From: a virus
DNA length: 28,394 nucleotides
Virus record (IMG/VR): IMGVR_UViG_3300046467_001894
Coordinates: 1-28,394 of that record
Strand: one strand, 5' to 3'
Shown: positions 8,612-15,185 of the stretch, in pieces
Layout: every line of letters begins with the position of its first letter
How positions within the stretch are numbered: the stretch's first letter is position 1
Notes under the pieces: model-generated
Seen by the model: only the letters and a program-made list of their open reading frames with translations
What the model was told of the DNA's origin: nothing
Databases searched by the model: none
Made by a program: the position numbers and the translations under genes

Positions 8612-8986
8612 TTAGACCTTTGGATTACCCGTTTTAGATCGTATAGCGTCATCATCATTATTAAATGAATGTTTAGAATACGCCATAGCATCATTATACG
8701 TAAAAGTTTGAGTAGCTTCTCTACTTATAAAATCTTTTAAAGTTCTAATAGTAAAATCCTTTTCTTTTGCAAGTTCTTGAAATGTATCTTCAGGAATGCC
8801 AAAAAAATCAGATACCCAAATAAAAAACATCATAACACTTAGGCTATCTAACCCATGAAGGTTAAAACTATCATCCATACTCGTTATTGGTTCGTATTCC
8901 TCATCTTCATCATGATCTTCTTTTAAAATTATATTAACAATGTATAAAAATTCTGTATCATCGAATGTAAATTTAGTTTTTTCCAT
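8612..8986 (-). CDS. acyl carrier protein with C-terminal extension
   Basis: 124 residues. Residues about 10-90 are an acidic four-helix ACP domain with the phosphopantetheine site GLDSLS; Ser48 is the predicted attachment residue. The holo-protein would carry acyl chains as thioesters. Ordinary ACPs are about 80 residues; this one has about 35 extra residues at the C-terminus that are polar and possibly disordered. No Shine-Dalgarno sequence is visible before the ATG at 8986. It is the first gene of the leftward capsid operon and is followed after one base by the ketoacyl synthase, its natural partner. No phosphopantetheinyl transferase is visible here, so the host enzyme is presumably used. 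Confidence 0.85.
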   Translation of the reverse strand: MEKTKFTFDDTEFLYIVNIILKEDHDEDEEYEPITSMDDSFNLHGLDSLSVMMFFIWVSDFFGIPEDTFQELAKEKDFTIRTLKDFISREATQTFTYNDAMAYSKHSFNNDDDAIRSKTGNPKV

Positions 8987-9075
8987 AGTATTAAATATAT
9001 TATCATTAAAAAGGGCGATAAATACGCATTAATAGTATATAACAAAAATCTATATCTAATACAAAGGAAATTAAT
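8987..9075. promoter_or_regulatory. divergent promoter region between capsid operon and plus-strand island
   Basis: This 89-bp, very AT-rich gap separates two divergent operons, so promoters for both directions must lie in or near it. On the minus strand TTGTAT followed by TATATA/TATACT at 17-19 bases resembles a sigma-70 pattern, but the match is loose. On the plus strand a clear AAAGGA ribosome site precedes the ATG at 9076. Exact promoters are not assigned. Confidence 0.45.
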
Positions 9076-9441
9076 ATGTTATCGGAAATTAAAATATATA
9101 GGCCTAGTAAAAAAACTAATAAACTCGAACATCATAAAACAATTTCAAAGAAAAATGTAAAACTAATATTTGATCAAAAATTAGAAACAAGTCGATCGCA
9201 TTATAATACTCGTAAACCTCAGTTTAAAGCTTCAGGAAAGAAACCTCACCCTAATTATACAGGCAATACAGTTCCAGATAAATACACTCCTGGAGCTGTA
9301 AAAAAAATATGCATGATGTGTAATAAAAAATACTATGCAACAAACGCGAGAAATACTAAATTTTGTAGTCAAAAATGTGGAAGAAATATGTCAAATGAAT
9401 ATAAAAAGGAGAGAGATCGTGTCAAAAGAAACAAACCCTAA
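9076..9441 (+). CDS. small basic zinc-finger protein
   Basis: 121 residues, strongly basic. The C-terminal third has a four-cysteine cluster, Cys79-x2-Cys82 and Cys97-x3-Cys101 (KICMMCNKKYY then KFCSQKCGR), followed by a Lys/Arg-rich helix, which fits a structural zinc finger binding nucleic acid. The N-terminal 70 residues are low-complexity and basic. A good AAAGGA site precedes the ATG. It is the first gene of a five-gene rightward island between two leftward late regions. Transcription-factor or DNA-binding role is inference. Confidence 0.75.
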   Translation: MLSEIKIYRPSKKTNKLEHHKTISKKNVKLIFDQKLETSRSHYNTRKPQFKASGKKPHPNYTGNTVPDKYTPGAVKKICMMCNKKYYATNARNTKFCSQKCGRNMSNEYKKERDRVKRNKP

Positions 9442-9823
9442 AGATGAAATAGGGACTAAAAAACCTAGATTTTATTCAGGATTACCTGCTAATGTAACTA
9501 AAGAAGTTAGTATCGGAATGATGGAAGGAGCTATGAAGTATGGACGTCATAACTATCGTATAGCAGGAGTTCGTGCTAGTGTATATATTGATGCAACTAT
9601 AGGCCATCTATTTGATTACTGGGAAGGTCAAGACATTGACCCAGATAGTAACCTTCATCATATAACTAAAGCTATAGCGTCTTTATATGTATTAAGAGAT
9701 GCTCAGTTACGAGGTATGTGTGAAGATGACCGTCCACCTAAATCAGATGTTGAAGGACATAAGGCTTATCTACAAGTTATTGTAGATGAGTTATTTAAAA
9801 AATATCCTAAGGAGACCCAATGA
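9419..9823 (+). CDS. dATP/dGTP pyrophosphohydrolase-like (DUF5664) protein
   Basis: 134 residues when started at the GTG at 9419, which has an AAAGGAGAG site at good spacing; the in-frame ATG at 9335 lies inside the upstream gene without such a site. The sequence has the DUF5664-type pattern: MMEGAMKYGRHNYR (about 34-47), an alpha-helical block with GHLFDYWEGQDIDPDSNLHH (62-81) and ITKAIASLYVL. The family belongs to the all-alpha NTP pyrophosphohydrolases (MazG-like) and would hydrolyse deoxynucleotides to monophosphates, altering nucleotide pools. It overlaps the upstream gene by 23 bases and the HU gene by four. Confidence 0.75.
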   Translation: MSKETNPKDEIGTKKPRFYSGLPANVTKEVSIGMMEGAMKYGRHNYRIAGVRASVYIDATIGHLFDYWEGQDIDPDSNLHHITKAIASLYVLRDAQLRGMCEDDRPPKSDVEGHKAYLQVIVDELFKKYPKETQ

Positions 9824-10095
9824 CTAAAGAAGACATAGCAACTATAGTAGCTAAAACAGTAAAAATCAGAAAAGGAGTAGCAGAAGAAAGTATCAATGCA
9901 ATTTTAAATTGTATGAAACAAGGCTTAAATAAAGATGGATATGTAACTATTCGAAAATTTGGTCACTTTCACACTAAAAATAAGAAAGCACGAGTAGGAC
10001 GCAATCCTAGAACAGGTGAATCAGCAGTTATTACAGCTAGAAGAGTTGCTACTTTTAGAGCATATAAACCATTAAAACAACAAGTAAATCAATAA
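9820..10095 (+). CDS. HU/IHF-like DNA-bending protein
   Basis: 91 residues, the usual HU length. The family signature is clear: two N-terminal helices, then GYVTIRKFGHFHTKNKKARV, the arm motif GRNPRTGE, and the terminal VATFRAYKPLK. HU dimers bend and compact DNA; in phages they are used in DNA condensation, packaging or gene control. It starts with an ATGA overlap after the pyrophosphohydrolase gene and an AAGGAG site is present. Confidence 0.92.
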   Translation: MTKEDIATIVAKTVKIRKGVAEESINAILNCMKQGLNKDGYVTIRKFGHFHTKNKKARVGRNPRTGESAVITARRVATFRAYKPLKQQVNQ

Positions 10096-10110
10096 ATTAA
10101 AGGAGATACT

Positions 10111-10473
10111 ATGGGAGACTTAACAGCTAATTTTAATCGATCTGAATACGCCTGTAAATGCGGGTGTGGGAAAGATGATATTAAAGAAGAACTAGCTATA
10201 AAAGTACAACAAGTTAGAGACACCTTAAATAGGTCAATAACGATAAATAGTGGAATTAGATGCAGCAATCATAATAGTACAATTAATGCTACTCCTACAT
10301 CTAGCCATATAGGTGGCTGGGCAGCTGATTTAAAGTATACAGGCTCTGCAGAACGATATGCATTGCTATATGCTATTTTACCTATCTTCGATAGAGTCGG
10401 TATTGCTAAGACTTTTATACATGTAGATGTAGATGCTAATAAGACTGCTGGTGTAGTTTGGCTTTATTCTTAA
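10111..10473 (+). CDS. M15 family zinc peptidase, probable endolysin
   Basis: 120 residues, a Peptidase_M15_3-type domain alone. The N-terminus has the usual cysteine-rich CKCGCG (15-20). Zinc ligands are His66 and Asp73 (SHIGGWAADL) and His104 in HVDVD, with Asp106 nearby. Members cut peptide cross-links in peptidoglycan. There is no signal peptide, so release probably depends on a holin. An AAAGGAGATACT site precedes the ATG. The next gene is a small membrane protein, making a plausible endolysin-holin pair. Confidence 0.85.
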   Translation: MGDLTANFNRSEYACKCGCGKDDIKEELAIKVQQVRDTLNRSITINSGIRCSNHNSTINATPTSSHIGGWAADLKYTGSAERYALLYAILPIFDRVGIAKTFIHVDVDANKTAGVVWLYS

Positions 10474-10482
10474 GGAGACGAT

Positions 10483-10611
10483 ATGATTGGAGAACTATCT
10501 GGAGATACAGCAGATTTCTTAAATGAAATCCCCTGGTTTGACGGTATTATCTACATATTACTAATAATGGGTGCGTATGTATTCTACAAATGGGTAAACA
10601 GTAAATTTTAA
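10483..10611 (+). CDS. 42-aa single-span membrane protein, holin candidate
   Basis: 42 residues with a strong AAGGAGACGAT site before the ATG. The N-terminal 20 residues are acidic, followed by one membrane span (GIIYILLIMGAYVFY) and a short tail ending KWVNSKF, so N-outside/C-inside topology is likely. It directly follows the M15 peptidase on the same strand. The position and topology suggest a pinholin or holin, but there is no recognisable family signature. Its stop overlaps the end of the convergent minus-strand gene by four bases. Confidence 0.6.
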   Translation: MIGELSGDTADFLNEIPWFDGIIYILLIMGAYVFYKWVNSKF

Positions 10612-10700
10612 TGTATTCTAGCCATTGCTACAACATACACAATACCTAATGTAACACAAATAGCTACTGCACCTCCTATAATCCAGAGAAAGATCTTCAT
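10608..10700 (-). CDS. 30-aa single-span membrane peptide
   Basis: MKIFLWIIGGAVAICVTLGI leads a 30-residue peptide that is almost wholly one membrane span, ending MARIH. It begins by an ATGA overlap with the small basic gene upstream, which supports real translation. It is the last gene of the leftward lysis/tail-adjacent operon and meets the rightward island tail to tail. No family is known to me. Confidence 0.45.
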   Translation of the reverse strand: MKIFLWIIGGAVAICVTLGIVYVVAMARIH

Positions 10701-10771
10701 TTCTTTTTCTTCTTTTTAGGTTTAGGAGGCCTGCCTCTTTTAGTACCGTAAGTTCCTTTTCCTCTAGGCAT
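10697..10771 (-). CDS. 24-aa Arg/Lys-rich microprotein
   Basis: A 24-residue peptide, MPRGKGTYGTKRGRPP followed by a lysine run. Short proteins beginning with this Gly/Lys/Arg-rich pattern recur in marine phage genomes, often beside the small KKYGKKKF protein that precedes it here. A GGA-containing weak ribosome site lies at the end of the upstream gene; the ATG starts two bases beyond that stop. DNA or RNA binding is suggested by charge only. Confidence 0.55.
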   Translation of the reverse strand: MPRGKGTYGTKRGRPPKPKKKKKK

Positions 10772-10772
10772 A

Positions 10773-10946
10773 TTATCCTTTCTTCCTTTTTTTACCTGCT
10801 GCACCTAATGCAGCAAATTTTTTCTTACCATATTTTTTTCTACCAATATGAGCAGCTAATGCTGCACTTCCAACTTTTTTCTTTAATGCTTTAAAGCGCT
10901 CTCCACTACCTAATGGAGGTTTTGGTTTATTAGTAGATGTAGCCAC
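10773..10946 (-). CDS. 57-aa basic protein with GSGERFKAL / GRKKYGKKKF motif
   Basis: Starts at a GTG with a strong AAGGAG seven bases upstream. The 57 residues contain PPLGSGERFKALKKK (about 10-24) and AAHIGRKKYGKKKFAAL (about 31-47), a pattern I recognise from small conserved proteins in many phages (usually annotated hypothetical or virion-associated). It is highly basic, so nucleic-acid contact is likely. No function is established that I can cite. Confidence 0.65.
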   Translation of the reverse strand: MATSTNKPKPPLGSGERFKALKKKVGSAALAAHIGRKKYGKKKFAALGAAGKKRKKG

Positions 10947-10979
10947 TTTAAACTCCTTTTTATTACTCCTTGGTTGCCA

Positions 10980-11390
10980 TCAAAGTTTAATTCGTTTTGA
11001 TATTTTAATTCTATTTTTTAAATGCTCTTTTTCAATACTTTCTTTACTTTGTCCAAAGTATTCAACAGCTAAATGCTCTTTAATCATTTGCTTATTTAAA
11101 TTAATTCCATCAACTACTATCTCACCAAGTATTCTCCCAAATTTACCCTTCTTATCTAAATAAGTCTTGAGCGTAATGTAAGAGCCCTTCTTGCACCTAT
11201 CTTTTAAGAACTGAGCTGATAGCTTACCGTAAAATTTCTCTTCCTTATCGCGTGTTCGTGACTCCGGAGTATCTATACCAAATAGTCTTATTCTTTGCTT
11301 AGCTAAAATAATACTAAATCCTAGGTCTATATCAACATCTATAGTATCGCCATCAATAACTTTAACTACTTTTGCTTTGTATTCGTTCAC
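10980..11390 (-). CDS. staphylococcal nuclease-like (SNase) protein
   Basis: 136 residues, one SNase OB-fold domain. The residues matching the active site are all present: Arg35, Asp40, Thr41 and Glu43 in RLFGIDTPE and Arg86 in KFGRILGE, with VIDGDTIDV at 11-19. The family cleaves DNA and RNA using calcium. No signal peptide is seen, so the protein acts inside the cell or is packaged. It starts at a GTG that overlaps the stop of a 25-aa peptide gene (GTGA). The role could be host DNA degradation or lysis-time nucleic-acid clearance. Confidence 0.85.
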   Translation of the reverse strand: MNEYKAKVVKVIDGDTIDVDIDLGFSIILAKQRIRLFGIDTPESRTRDKEEKFYGKLSAQFLKDRCKKGSYITLKTYLDKKGKFGRILGEIVVDGINLNKQMIKEHLAVEYFGQSKESIEKEHLKNRIKISKRIKL

Positions 11391-11464
11391 TTGTTTTTCT
11401 TTTCAAGTAAGAATTGTATTATTTTGAACGCTAAATCAAAAGCTTTATCAAATAAGTAAGCCAT
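11387..11464 (-). CDS. 25-aa amphipathic peptide
   Basis: A 25-residue reading frame, MAYLFDKAFDLAFKIIQFLL and a basic end, that would form one amphipathic helix. It fills the gap between the lipoprotein-like gene and the nuclease and is joined to the nuclease by a GTGA overlap. The upstream ribosome site is poor (AAAG). It is either a coupling or leader peptide or a small membrane-active protein; evidence is mainly positional. Confidence 0.35.
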   Translation of the reverse strand: MAYLFDKAFDLAFKIIQFLLEKKNK

Positions 11465-11467
11465 GCA

Positions 11468-11827
11468 TTACTTTACTATTCTATCTACTTTATCTGTTAG
11501 TTTATCAGTTATACCTTTATCTGTTTTACACACTTCTTTATATAAGTCATTGTTTCTACTTACTTGAGCTAAATCCTGAGATACAATCTCTGGAGGATTA
11601 TTCTCAAGCAACCACTTCTTAGTATCATCGTTTAGCCTAACTTCGTCATACCATAAACACTCTTTAGAATAGTAATCATTATGGTCATAAAACCCCAAAG
11701 CAAAATTAAAGACAGGAGGTATTAATTCGACTAAAGGCAAACCACTACATCCCATCGAGAACATCAGGCATACCACTACGAGTCCTAATTTTTGCTTTAG
11801 CTTCGTCAATCTCTTTCTCCACATCAT
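11468..11827 (-). CDS. lipoprotein-like lysis protein, outer-spanin candidate
   Basis: 119 residues from the ATG at 11827 (an upstream in-frame ATG at 11872 gives a less natural signal). A basic start and a hydrophobic segment lead to Cys27 in MFSMGCSG, a weak lipobox because position -3 is Ser. The mature part has a paired-cysteine block, ECLWYDEVRLNDDTKKWL to LYKEVC, typical of small Rz/Rz1-like phage lysis proteins. The gene overlaps the end of the upstream membrane protein gene by 83 bases, an arrangement common for lysis genes. An outer-membrane role is inferred. Confidence 0.6.
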   Translation of the reverse strand: MMWRKRLTKLKQKLGLVVVCLMFSMGCSGLPLVELIPPVFNFALGFYDHNDYYSKECLWYDEVRLNDDTKKWLLENNPPEIVSQDLAQVSRNNDLYKEVCKTDKGITDKLTDKVDRIVK

Positions 11828-12032
11828 TTTGAGCGGCCATTCCTTTAGGATGATTAATGTTATTAAATACATTACCCGCTAACCAGTTAAAAATAGGCCA
11901 TATAGTTCCAAGCACTGGGATCTTTTGTACAAACTTATCAGGTAAAGAACCTGTGATTGCTGTAAATACTAATACTATTTGTCCTACTATTGCAAACCAT
12001 CCTTGTCCTTCGAACATTGCAGCTATATCCAT
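11745..12032 (-). CDS. membrane protein, holin- or spanin-like
   Basis: 95 residues with two hydrophobic segments, about 10-28 (WFAIVGQIVLVFTAITG) and 38-55 (IPVLGTIWPIFNWLAGNVF), and a charged helical C-terminus. An AGGAGAATAGT ribosome site precedes the ATG at 12032. The gene overlaps the following lipoprotein-like gene in another frame. With the other small membrane proteins nearby it forms a lysis-type cluster, but which one is the holin cannot be told from sequence. Confidence 0.6.
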   Translation of the reverse strand: MDIAAMFEGQGWFAIVGQIVLVFTAITGSLPDKFVQKIPVLGTIWPIFNWLAGNVFNNINHPKGMAAQNDVEKEIDEAKAKIRTRSGMPDVLDGM

Positions 12033-12052
12033 ACTATTCTCCTAATGGTGTT

Positions 12053-12334
12053 TTATTGAGGTAGCTCAATTTTATACCAATGATCTGGGTGTCTAACAAA
12101 CCTCGGGCTACTCAAATCGTATACAGAATAGCAACGATTGTTTGGTGATCTAAATACCATCTCTTTAGCATGTTTAGGTCTAGCTGAGCAAGATACTGGA
12201 ATTGCGCTGTAGCTCACTTCTAAACCTGACTTATGGATAATCTGTATTTGTGTAGGAATTTGATTCACAGACCAATTAACCAATTTATGTGGAGATGGAA
12301 TTACGAGCATGATCGTTATGATCAACTCATTCAT
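12053..12334 (-). CDS. unknown 93-aa protein, possibly exported
   Basis: 93 residues. The first 13 residues are hydrophobic (ELIITIMLVIP) and could be a short signal or anchor. The rest is polar with two cysteines (in PVSCSARP and NNRCYSVYD) that could form a disulfide in the periplasm. The start is an ATGA overlap with the upstream membrane protein gene. No family is recognised. Confidence 0.6.
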   Translation of the reverse strand: MNELIITIMLVIPSPHKLVNWSVNQIPTQIQIIHKSGLEVSYSAIPVSCSARPKHAKEMVFRSPNNRCYSVYDLSSPRFVRHPDHWYKIELPQ

Positions 12335-12537
12335 TTTTTCTTAGCAGTTGCATCCCGATCAGTTCCCATTTTCCAAGTAGCAGCACCACCTATACCGAGT
12401 AGACCCCATGCTTCTTGTGAAAAATTATGCCAACCACCCATCTGACAAACTGTCATTAATACGCCTAAACCCATTAATGCATAAGTTTTACCACCTGGCA
12501 TTAATTTATCTATCATAGTAATTATAGTAGGTACCAT
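12331..12537 (-). CDS. 68-aa two-span membrane protein, holin-like
   Basis: 68 residues with two short hydrophobic segments (about 20-35, ALMGLGVLMTVCQMGG, and 42-56, AWGLLGIGGAATWKMG) and a basic C-terminus DRDATAKKK. A strong AAAGGAGAATACAA site precedes the ATG. This pattern is common among small phage membrane proteins annotated as holins. It lies in a run of five small membrane protein genes; holin function is plausible but not proven. Confidence 0.65.
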   Translation of the reverse strand: MVPTIITMIDKLMPGGKTYALMGLGVLMTVCQMGGWHNFSQEAWGLLGIGGAATWKMGTDRDATAKKK

Positions 12538-12549
12538 TTGTATTCTCCT

Positions 12550-12621
12550 TTATAAGTTATGAACTATTAACCATACAGCTAAAGTTATTGCACTAGCTAC
12601 AAAAAACCAAACTCTAGTCAT
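12550..12621 (-). CDS. 23-aa single-span membrane microprotein
   Basis: MTRVWFFVASAITLAVWLIV plus three residues: a single membrane span with one Arg at the start. An AAAGG site is well placed in the end of the upstream gene; its ATG overlaps that gene's stop region by eight bases, and its own stop overlaps the next ribosome site (TTATAAAGGAG). This tight packing supports translation. Function unknown. Confidence 0.45.
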   Translation of the reverse strand: MTRVWFFVASAITLAVWLIVHNL

Positions 12622-12829
12622 TTTTTCCTTTAGAAGTAATAAGATGGGCAACAACCATTTCCATATTACGTTCTAATGAATTTAAATCTTCTTTAGTTAG
12701 CACTACTTTTTCGAGAGCACTAACCCGGTCACTTAACGTATCATGATTTCTAAAAATTCTTTTTGTTGTAAACCCGCCTACTAGAACAAAAAAACCAATT
12801 ACCATTTCATGAAATTTATCCGTTATCAT
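12614..12829 (-). CDS. 71-aa membrane-anchored coiled-coil protein
   Basis: 71 residues: one N-terminal hydrophobic span (MVIGFFVLVGGF, about 9-20), a basic step KRIFRNH, then an amphipathic coiled coil (LSDRVSALEKVV, LNSLERNMEMVVAHL). This is the topology of an inner-membrane spanin or an XhlA-like lysis accessory. It is followed by a 23-aa membrane peptide and preceded by a longer membrane coiled-coil protein. No enzyme motif is seen. Confidence 0.65.
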   Translation of the reverse strand: MITDKFHEMVIGFFVLVGGFTTKRIFRNHDTLSDRVSALEKVVLTKEDLNSLERNMEMVVAHLITSKGKND

Positions 12830-12839
12830 TACGGGCCCT

Positions 12840-13415
12840 TTATTTTGTTTTACTCATTGCTGCTAATGGATTTTCAAGTGCTTTAGTTATCTTCTTATCT
12901 AGTTTATTCTCTAATGCTTCTATTTGAGTATCTACTCTTTGAAGTTTGTTATCTACTTTTTGTAATTTATCATCCCAACGCTTTGATGTGTCAGCTATTA
13001 ATTCCCTTACTTCATTCTCAGCATTTCTCATTGCTGTTCTTGTTTCTAGACCATCTGCTCTAGAACGTTTATCTATTGCAGCTATTTGATCTGAAAAGCC
13101 ATTAATATCTGTTTTCATAGTTGTTCGTATATCTCTTGTAGTATCCTGAGCTTCTCCTACAATTTCTTTTATAGAATTAATTTCACTACTAATTAGTTCT
13201 TTTGTAGTAGTAACTTCAATATCTAAAACTCCTAACTTTTTATCAAACCCTGAAAGGTCAGGTGCTACATATGAAGTTATTTGTTTCTTCATATCCTGGT
13301 AATCTTTGTAGAATTCGAACCCACCCCAAAGTCCAGCCCCAATAGTACCTAGTAAAGATATGATGACAAATAATTTACCACCAGTTGCTTTTATTCCTCC
13401 GTATTCGACTTCCAT
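12840..13415 (-). CDS. membrane-anchored long coiled-coil protein
   Basis: 191 residues. A conserved-looking start MEVEYGGIKATGGKLFVIIS leads into one membrane span (about 14-33, LFVIISLLGTIGAGLWGG), then FEFYKDYQDMKKQITSYVAP and about 130 residues of alternating charged coiled coil. Proteins with this same opening recur in marine phages (my recollection) and are annotated as structural or unknown. The topology would suit an inner-membrane spanin or an envelope-contact protein. No strong ribosome site is seen before the ATG; the upstream stop is 9 bases away. Confidence 0.65.
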   Translation of the reverse strand: MEVEYGGIKATGGKLFVIISLLGTIGAGLWGGFEFYKDYQDMKKQITSYVAPDLSGFDKKLGVLDIEVTTTKELISSEINSIKEIVGEAQDTTRDIRTTMKTDINGFSDQIAAIDKRSRADGLETRTAMRNAENEVRELIADTSKRWDDKLQKVDNKLQRVDTQIEALENKLDKKITKALENPLAAMSKTK

Positions 13416-13424
13416 AGTTACTTA

Positions 13425-14621
13425 CTATTTATACTGTGAATTAATCATCTTATCCATTAGTGTATCACTACCTAATGCATAAATGGAACCTAAAGGATCA
13501 ATAAGGGCTGTCTCATAAGGAACTTCACTAGTATAAAATGCAACATCTGGTATTTCTTGTTGTTGGTAATCACGAAACCCTGGTGTTCCAAGAATACTCA
13601 TTAGTGCTAATTTAGTACTATCTGTATCCCCGCCTGCCATGGAGACTGCTTGTAGTACTCTTGTAACTATAGCTTGTACAGCTTTAGCTTTATCTGCTTT
13701 AGTTTGCTTTGACTCCTGTTTCTGCTCTTTTTTTGCGTCAGATTTCGATGCACTTACTGCTGATTTAACTTTAGCTACAGCAGTAGCAACTTTAGGTGCA
13801 ACTGGTGTTGGAGCACTAGGAGCAGACATACCAGTATTAATCTTTATTTGTTGTATTGCGCCTCCTACAGAAGGAACCGACATGCTTATAGCACCTGGGC
13901 TTGCTGTTACAGGAATATTAAGAGATTGTGTTCCACTTGGAGTAACAACGTTAATTTGCATATTTGCCATATTCATATTCATGCTATCCGCAAGAATATC
14001 ATCAACAGCATTAGTTACTAGATCCAGAACCGTCTCTTCTGCTTGATTGATAAGATTATAAGTAGAAGTTAAGTTAATTGCATTTGTTTGAGGTCCGTTA
14101 TACCCGCTAGTTAAACTAGTGCCCTCAAGTATTAATCCAAATGTAGCAAGTGAATACGCTAATGTATTTTCAGGAACTATTAATTGACTCGTTATTGTTT
14201 CATATGATTGTCCTGCATGAGTAGTAAATTCCTGAGTATCTGAATAGGTAGTAGTACCATCTGTTACTTTAATTTGTACTGTAAATGCATCACCACCTAC
14301 ATAATTTCTATCTCTTAAGCCAATAGAACTATCCATAGTAAAACCTTGAAGCATCTGGGCTTCAGTCATAAATGTACTGATATTATTAGTGATATTCCAT
14401 TCACCACCATGCCTATCCCAATAAACTACATCATCATCAGAACCACCATCAGAGTAAATATTAGATCGTGGGTCCCAGGAACAAGCTGCATTATTCCTAC
14501 CACAAACGTGAGTAGCTCCTGAGCTCTTCTCTGTTACATCAGCAGTAGTTGCTGTATCTGCAAATACAGGAGTACAAAATAACAAAATAATTAAAACTAT
14601 ATGTAAGTAAACCTTATTCAT
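13425..14621 (-). CDS. secreted or virion-associated protein with signal peptide (398 aa)
   Basis: 398 residues from the ATG at 14621, chosen because it opens directly on a signal peptide (MNKVYLHIVLIILLFCTPVFA) and overlaps the upstream stop as ATGAATAA. Residues about 25-210 are beta-rich with aromatic and Gly residues and two early cysteines. Residues about 260-320 are an Ala/Lys/Ser/Pro-rich linker, and the last 70 are helical then polar. Similar exported proteins sit beside the following type of gene in marine phages. An export pathway for a phage product suggests a periplasmic or outer-surface role. Function unknown. Confidence 0.65.
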   Translation of the reverse strand: MNKVYLHIVLIILLFCTPVFADTATTADVTEKSSGATHVCGRNNAACSWDPRSNIYSDGGSDDDVVYWDRHGGEWNITNNISTFMTEAQMLQGFTMDSSIGLRDRNYVGGDAFTVQIKVTDGTTTYSDTQEFTTHAGQSYETITSQLIVPENTLAYSLATFGLILEGTSLTSGYNGPQTNAINLTSTYNLINQAEETVLDLVTNAVDDILADSMNMNMANMQINVVTPSGTQSLNIPVTASPGAISMSVPSVGGAIQQIKINTGMSAPSAPTPVAPKVATAVAKVKSAVSASKSDAKKEQKQESKQTKADKAKAVQAIVTRVLQAVSMAGGDTDSTKLALMSILGTPGFRDYQQQEIPDVAFYTSEVPYETALIDPLGSIYALGSDTLMDKMINSQYK

Positions 14622-15180
14622 AAGGATTCCAACCTTCATTATATGGTTTATCGTCATCTTCTGAACTAAATGTATCTAACTTAACAACTTTATCGTGGTT
14701 TTCTTTCTTGTTTCTCCACTCATGATAATCAGGTCTTCGGTATGGCTCCTTATCCCATATTACTTTTGCAGCTTCTCCAATCTTTCCATCTATAGGACAT
14801 GGAGTACCTGCCATTTCCATAGCTTGAAACACTCTAGTGTCTTGACATAACAAAGATACAGAGGCTACTTTCATCCCCATACCATATAAAGAACGTGCAA
14901 GCTTTAGTCTTTCACAATTCTTATCTTCAACTGTTCTACCAAAAGAAAGACCAAACCATGCAGATTGAGCTGCACCACTTAAACCAGTAGTGCATACATC
15001 TTGATTATTTATAATTACATTAGGAGATACAGCTGTACTTGGTGTCCTGTCTACTGTAGTTGTACCACTAACAGTTGAACTAACAGTGCCACTACTAGTT
15101 ACTGTTGTATTAGTATCAACAGCGTATGCGGAAGGTACCCAAAATATTGAACATATAATGAATAAAATAAAGTAATACAT
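14614..15180 (-). CDS. exported protein with cysteine-rich helical domain (188 aa)
   Basis: 188 residues from the ATG at 15180, which opens a signal peptide (MYYFILFIICSIFWVPSAYA). A Thr/Ser-rich linker (about 23-60) follows, then a conserved-looking block with VSPNVIINNQDVCTTGLSG, NCERLKLARSLYGMGMKVAS and AGTPCPIDGKIG, containing four cysteines. I recall this block in many marine phage genomes, without known function. The C-terminus is acidic and charged. It would act outside the cytoplasmic membrane. No Shine-Dalgarno sequence is seen, so coupling to the upstream peptide gene is likely. Confidence 0.65.
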   Translation of the reverse strand: MYYFILFIICSIFWVPSAYAVDTNTTVTSSGTVSSTVSGTTTVDRTPSTAVSPNVIINNQDVCTTGLSGAAQSAWFGLSFGRTVEDKNCERLKLARSLYGMGMKVASVSLLCQDTRVFQAMEMAGTPCPIDGKIGEAAKVIWDKEPYRRPDYHEWRNKKENHDKVVKLDTFSSEDDDKPYNEGWNPYE

Positions 15181-15185
15181 ATGGA

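Noticed and set aside
8611-8694. Longer N-terminus for the ketoacyl synthase starting at 8694
   Set aside because: The extra 28 residues overlap the ACP gene in another frame, read as a Met/Leu-rich shadow and lack a ribosome site; the start at 8610 has one.
10962-10980. Five-codon frame (MATKE) between the nuclease and the 57-aa gene
   Set aside because: Too short and without a ribosome site; more likely leader sequence.
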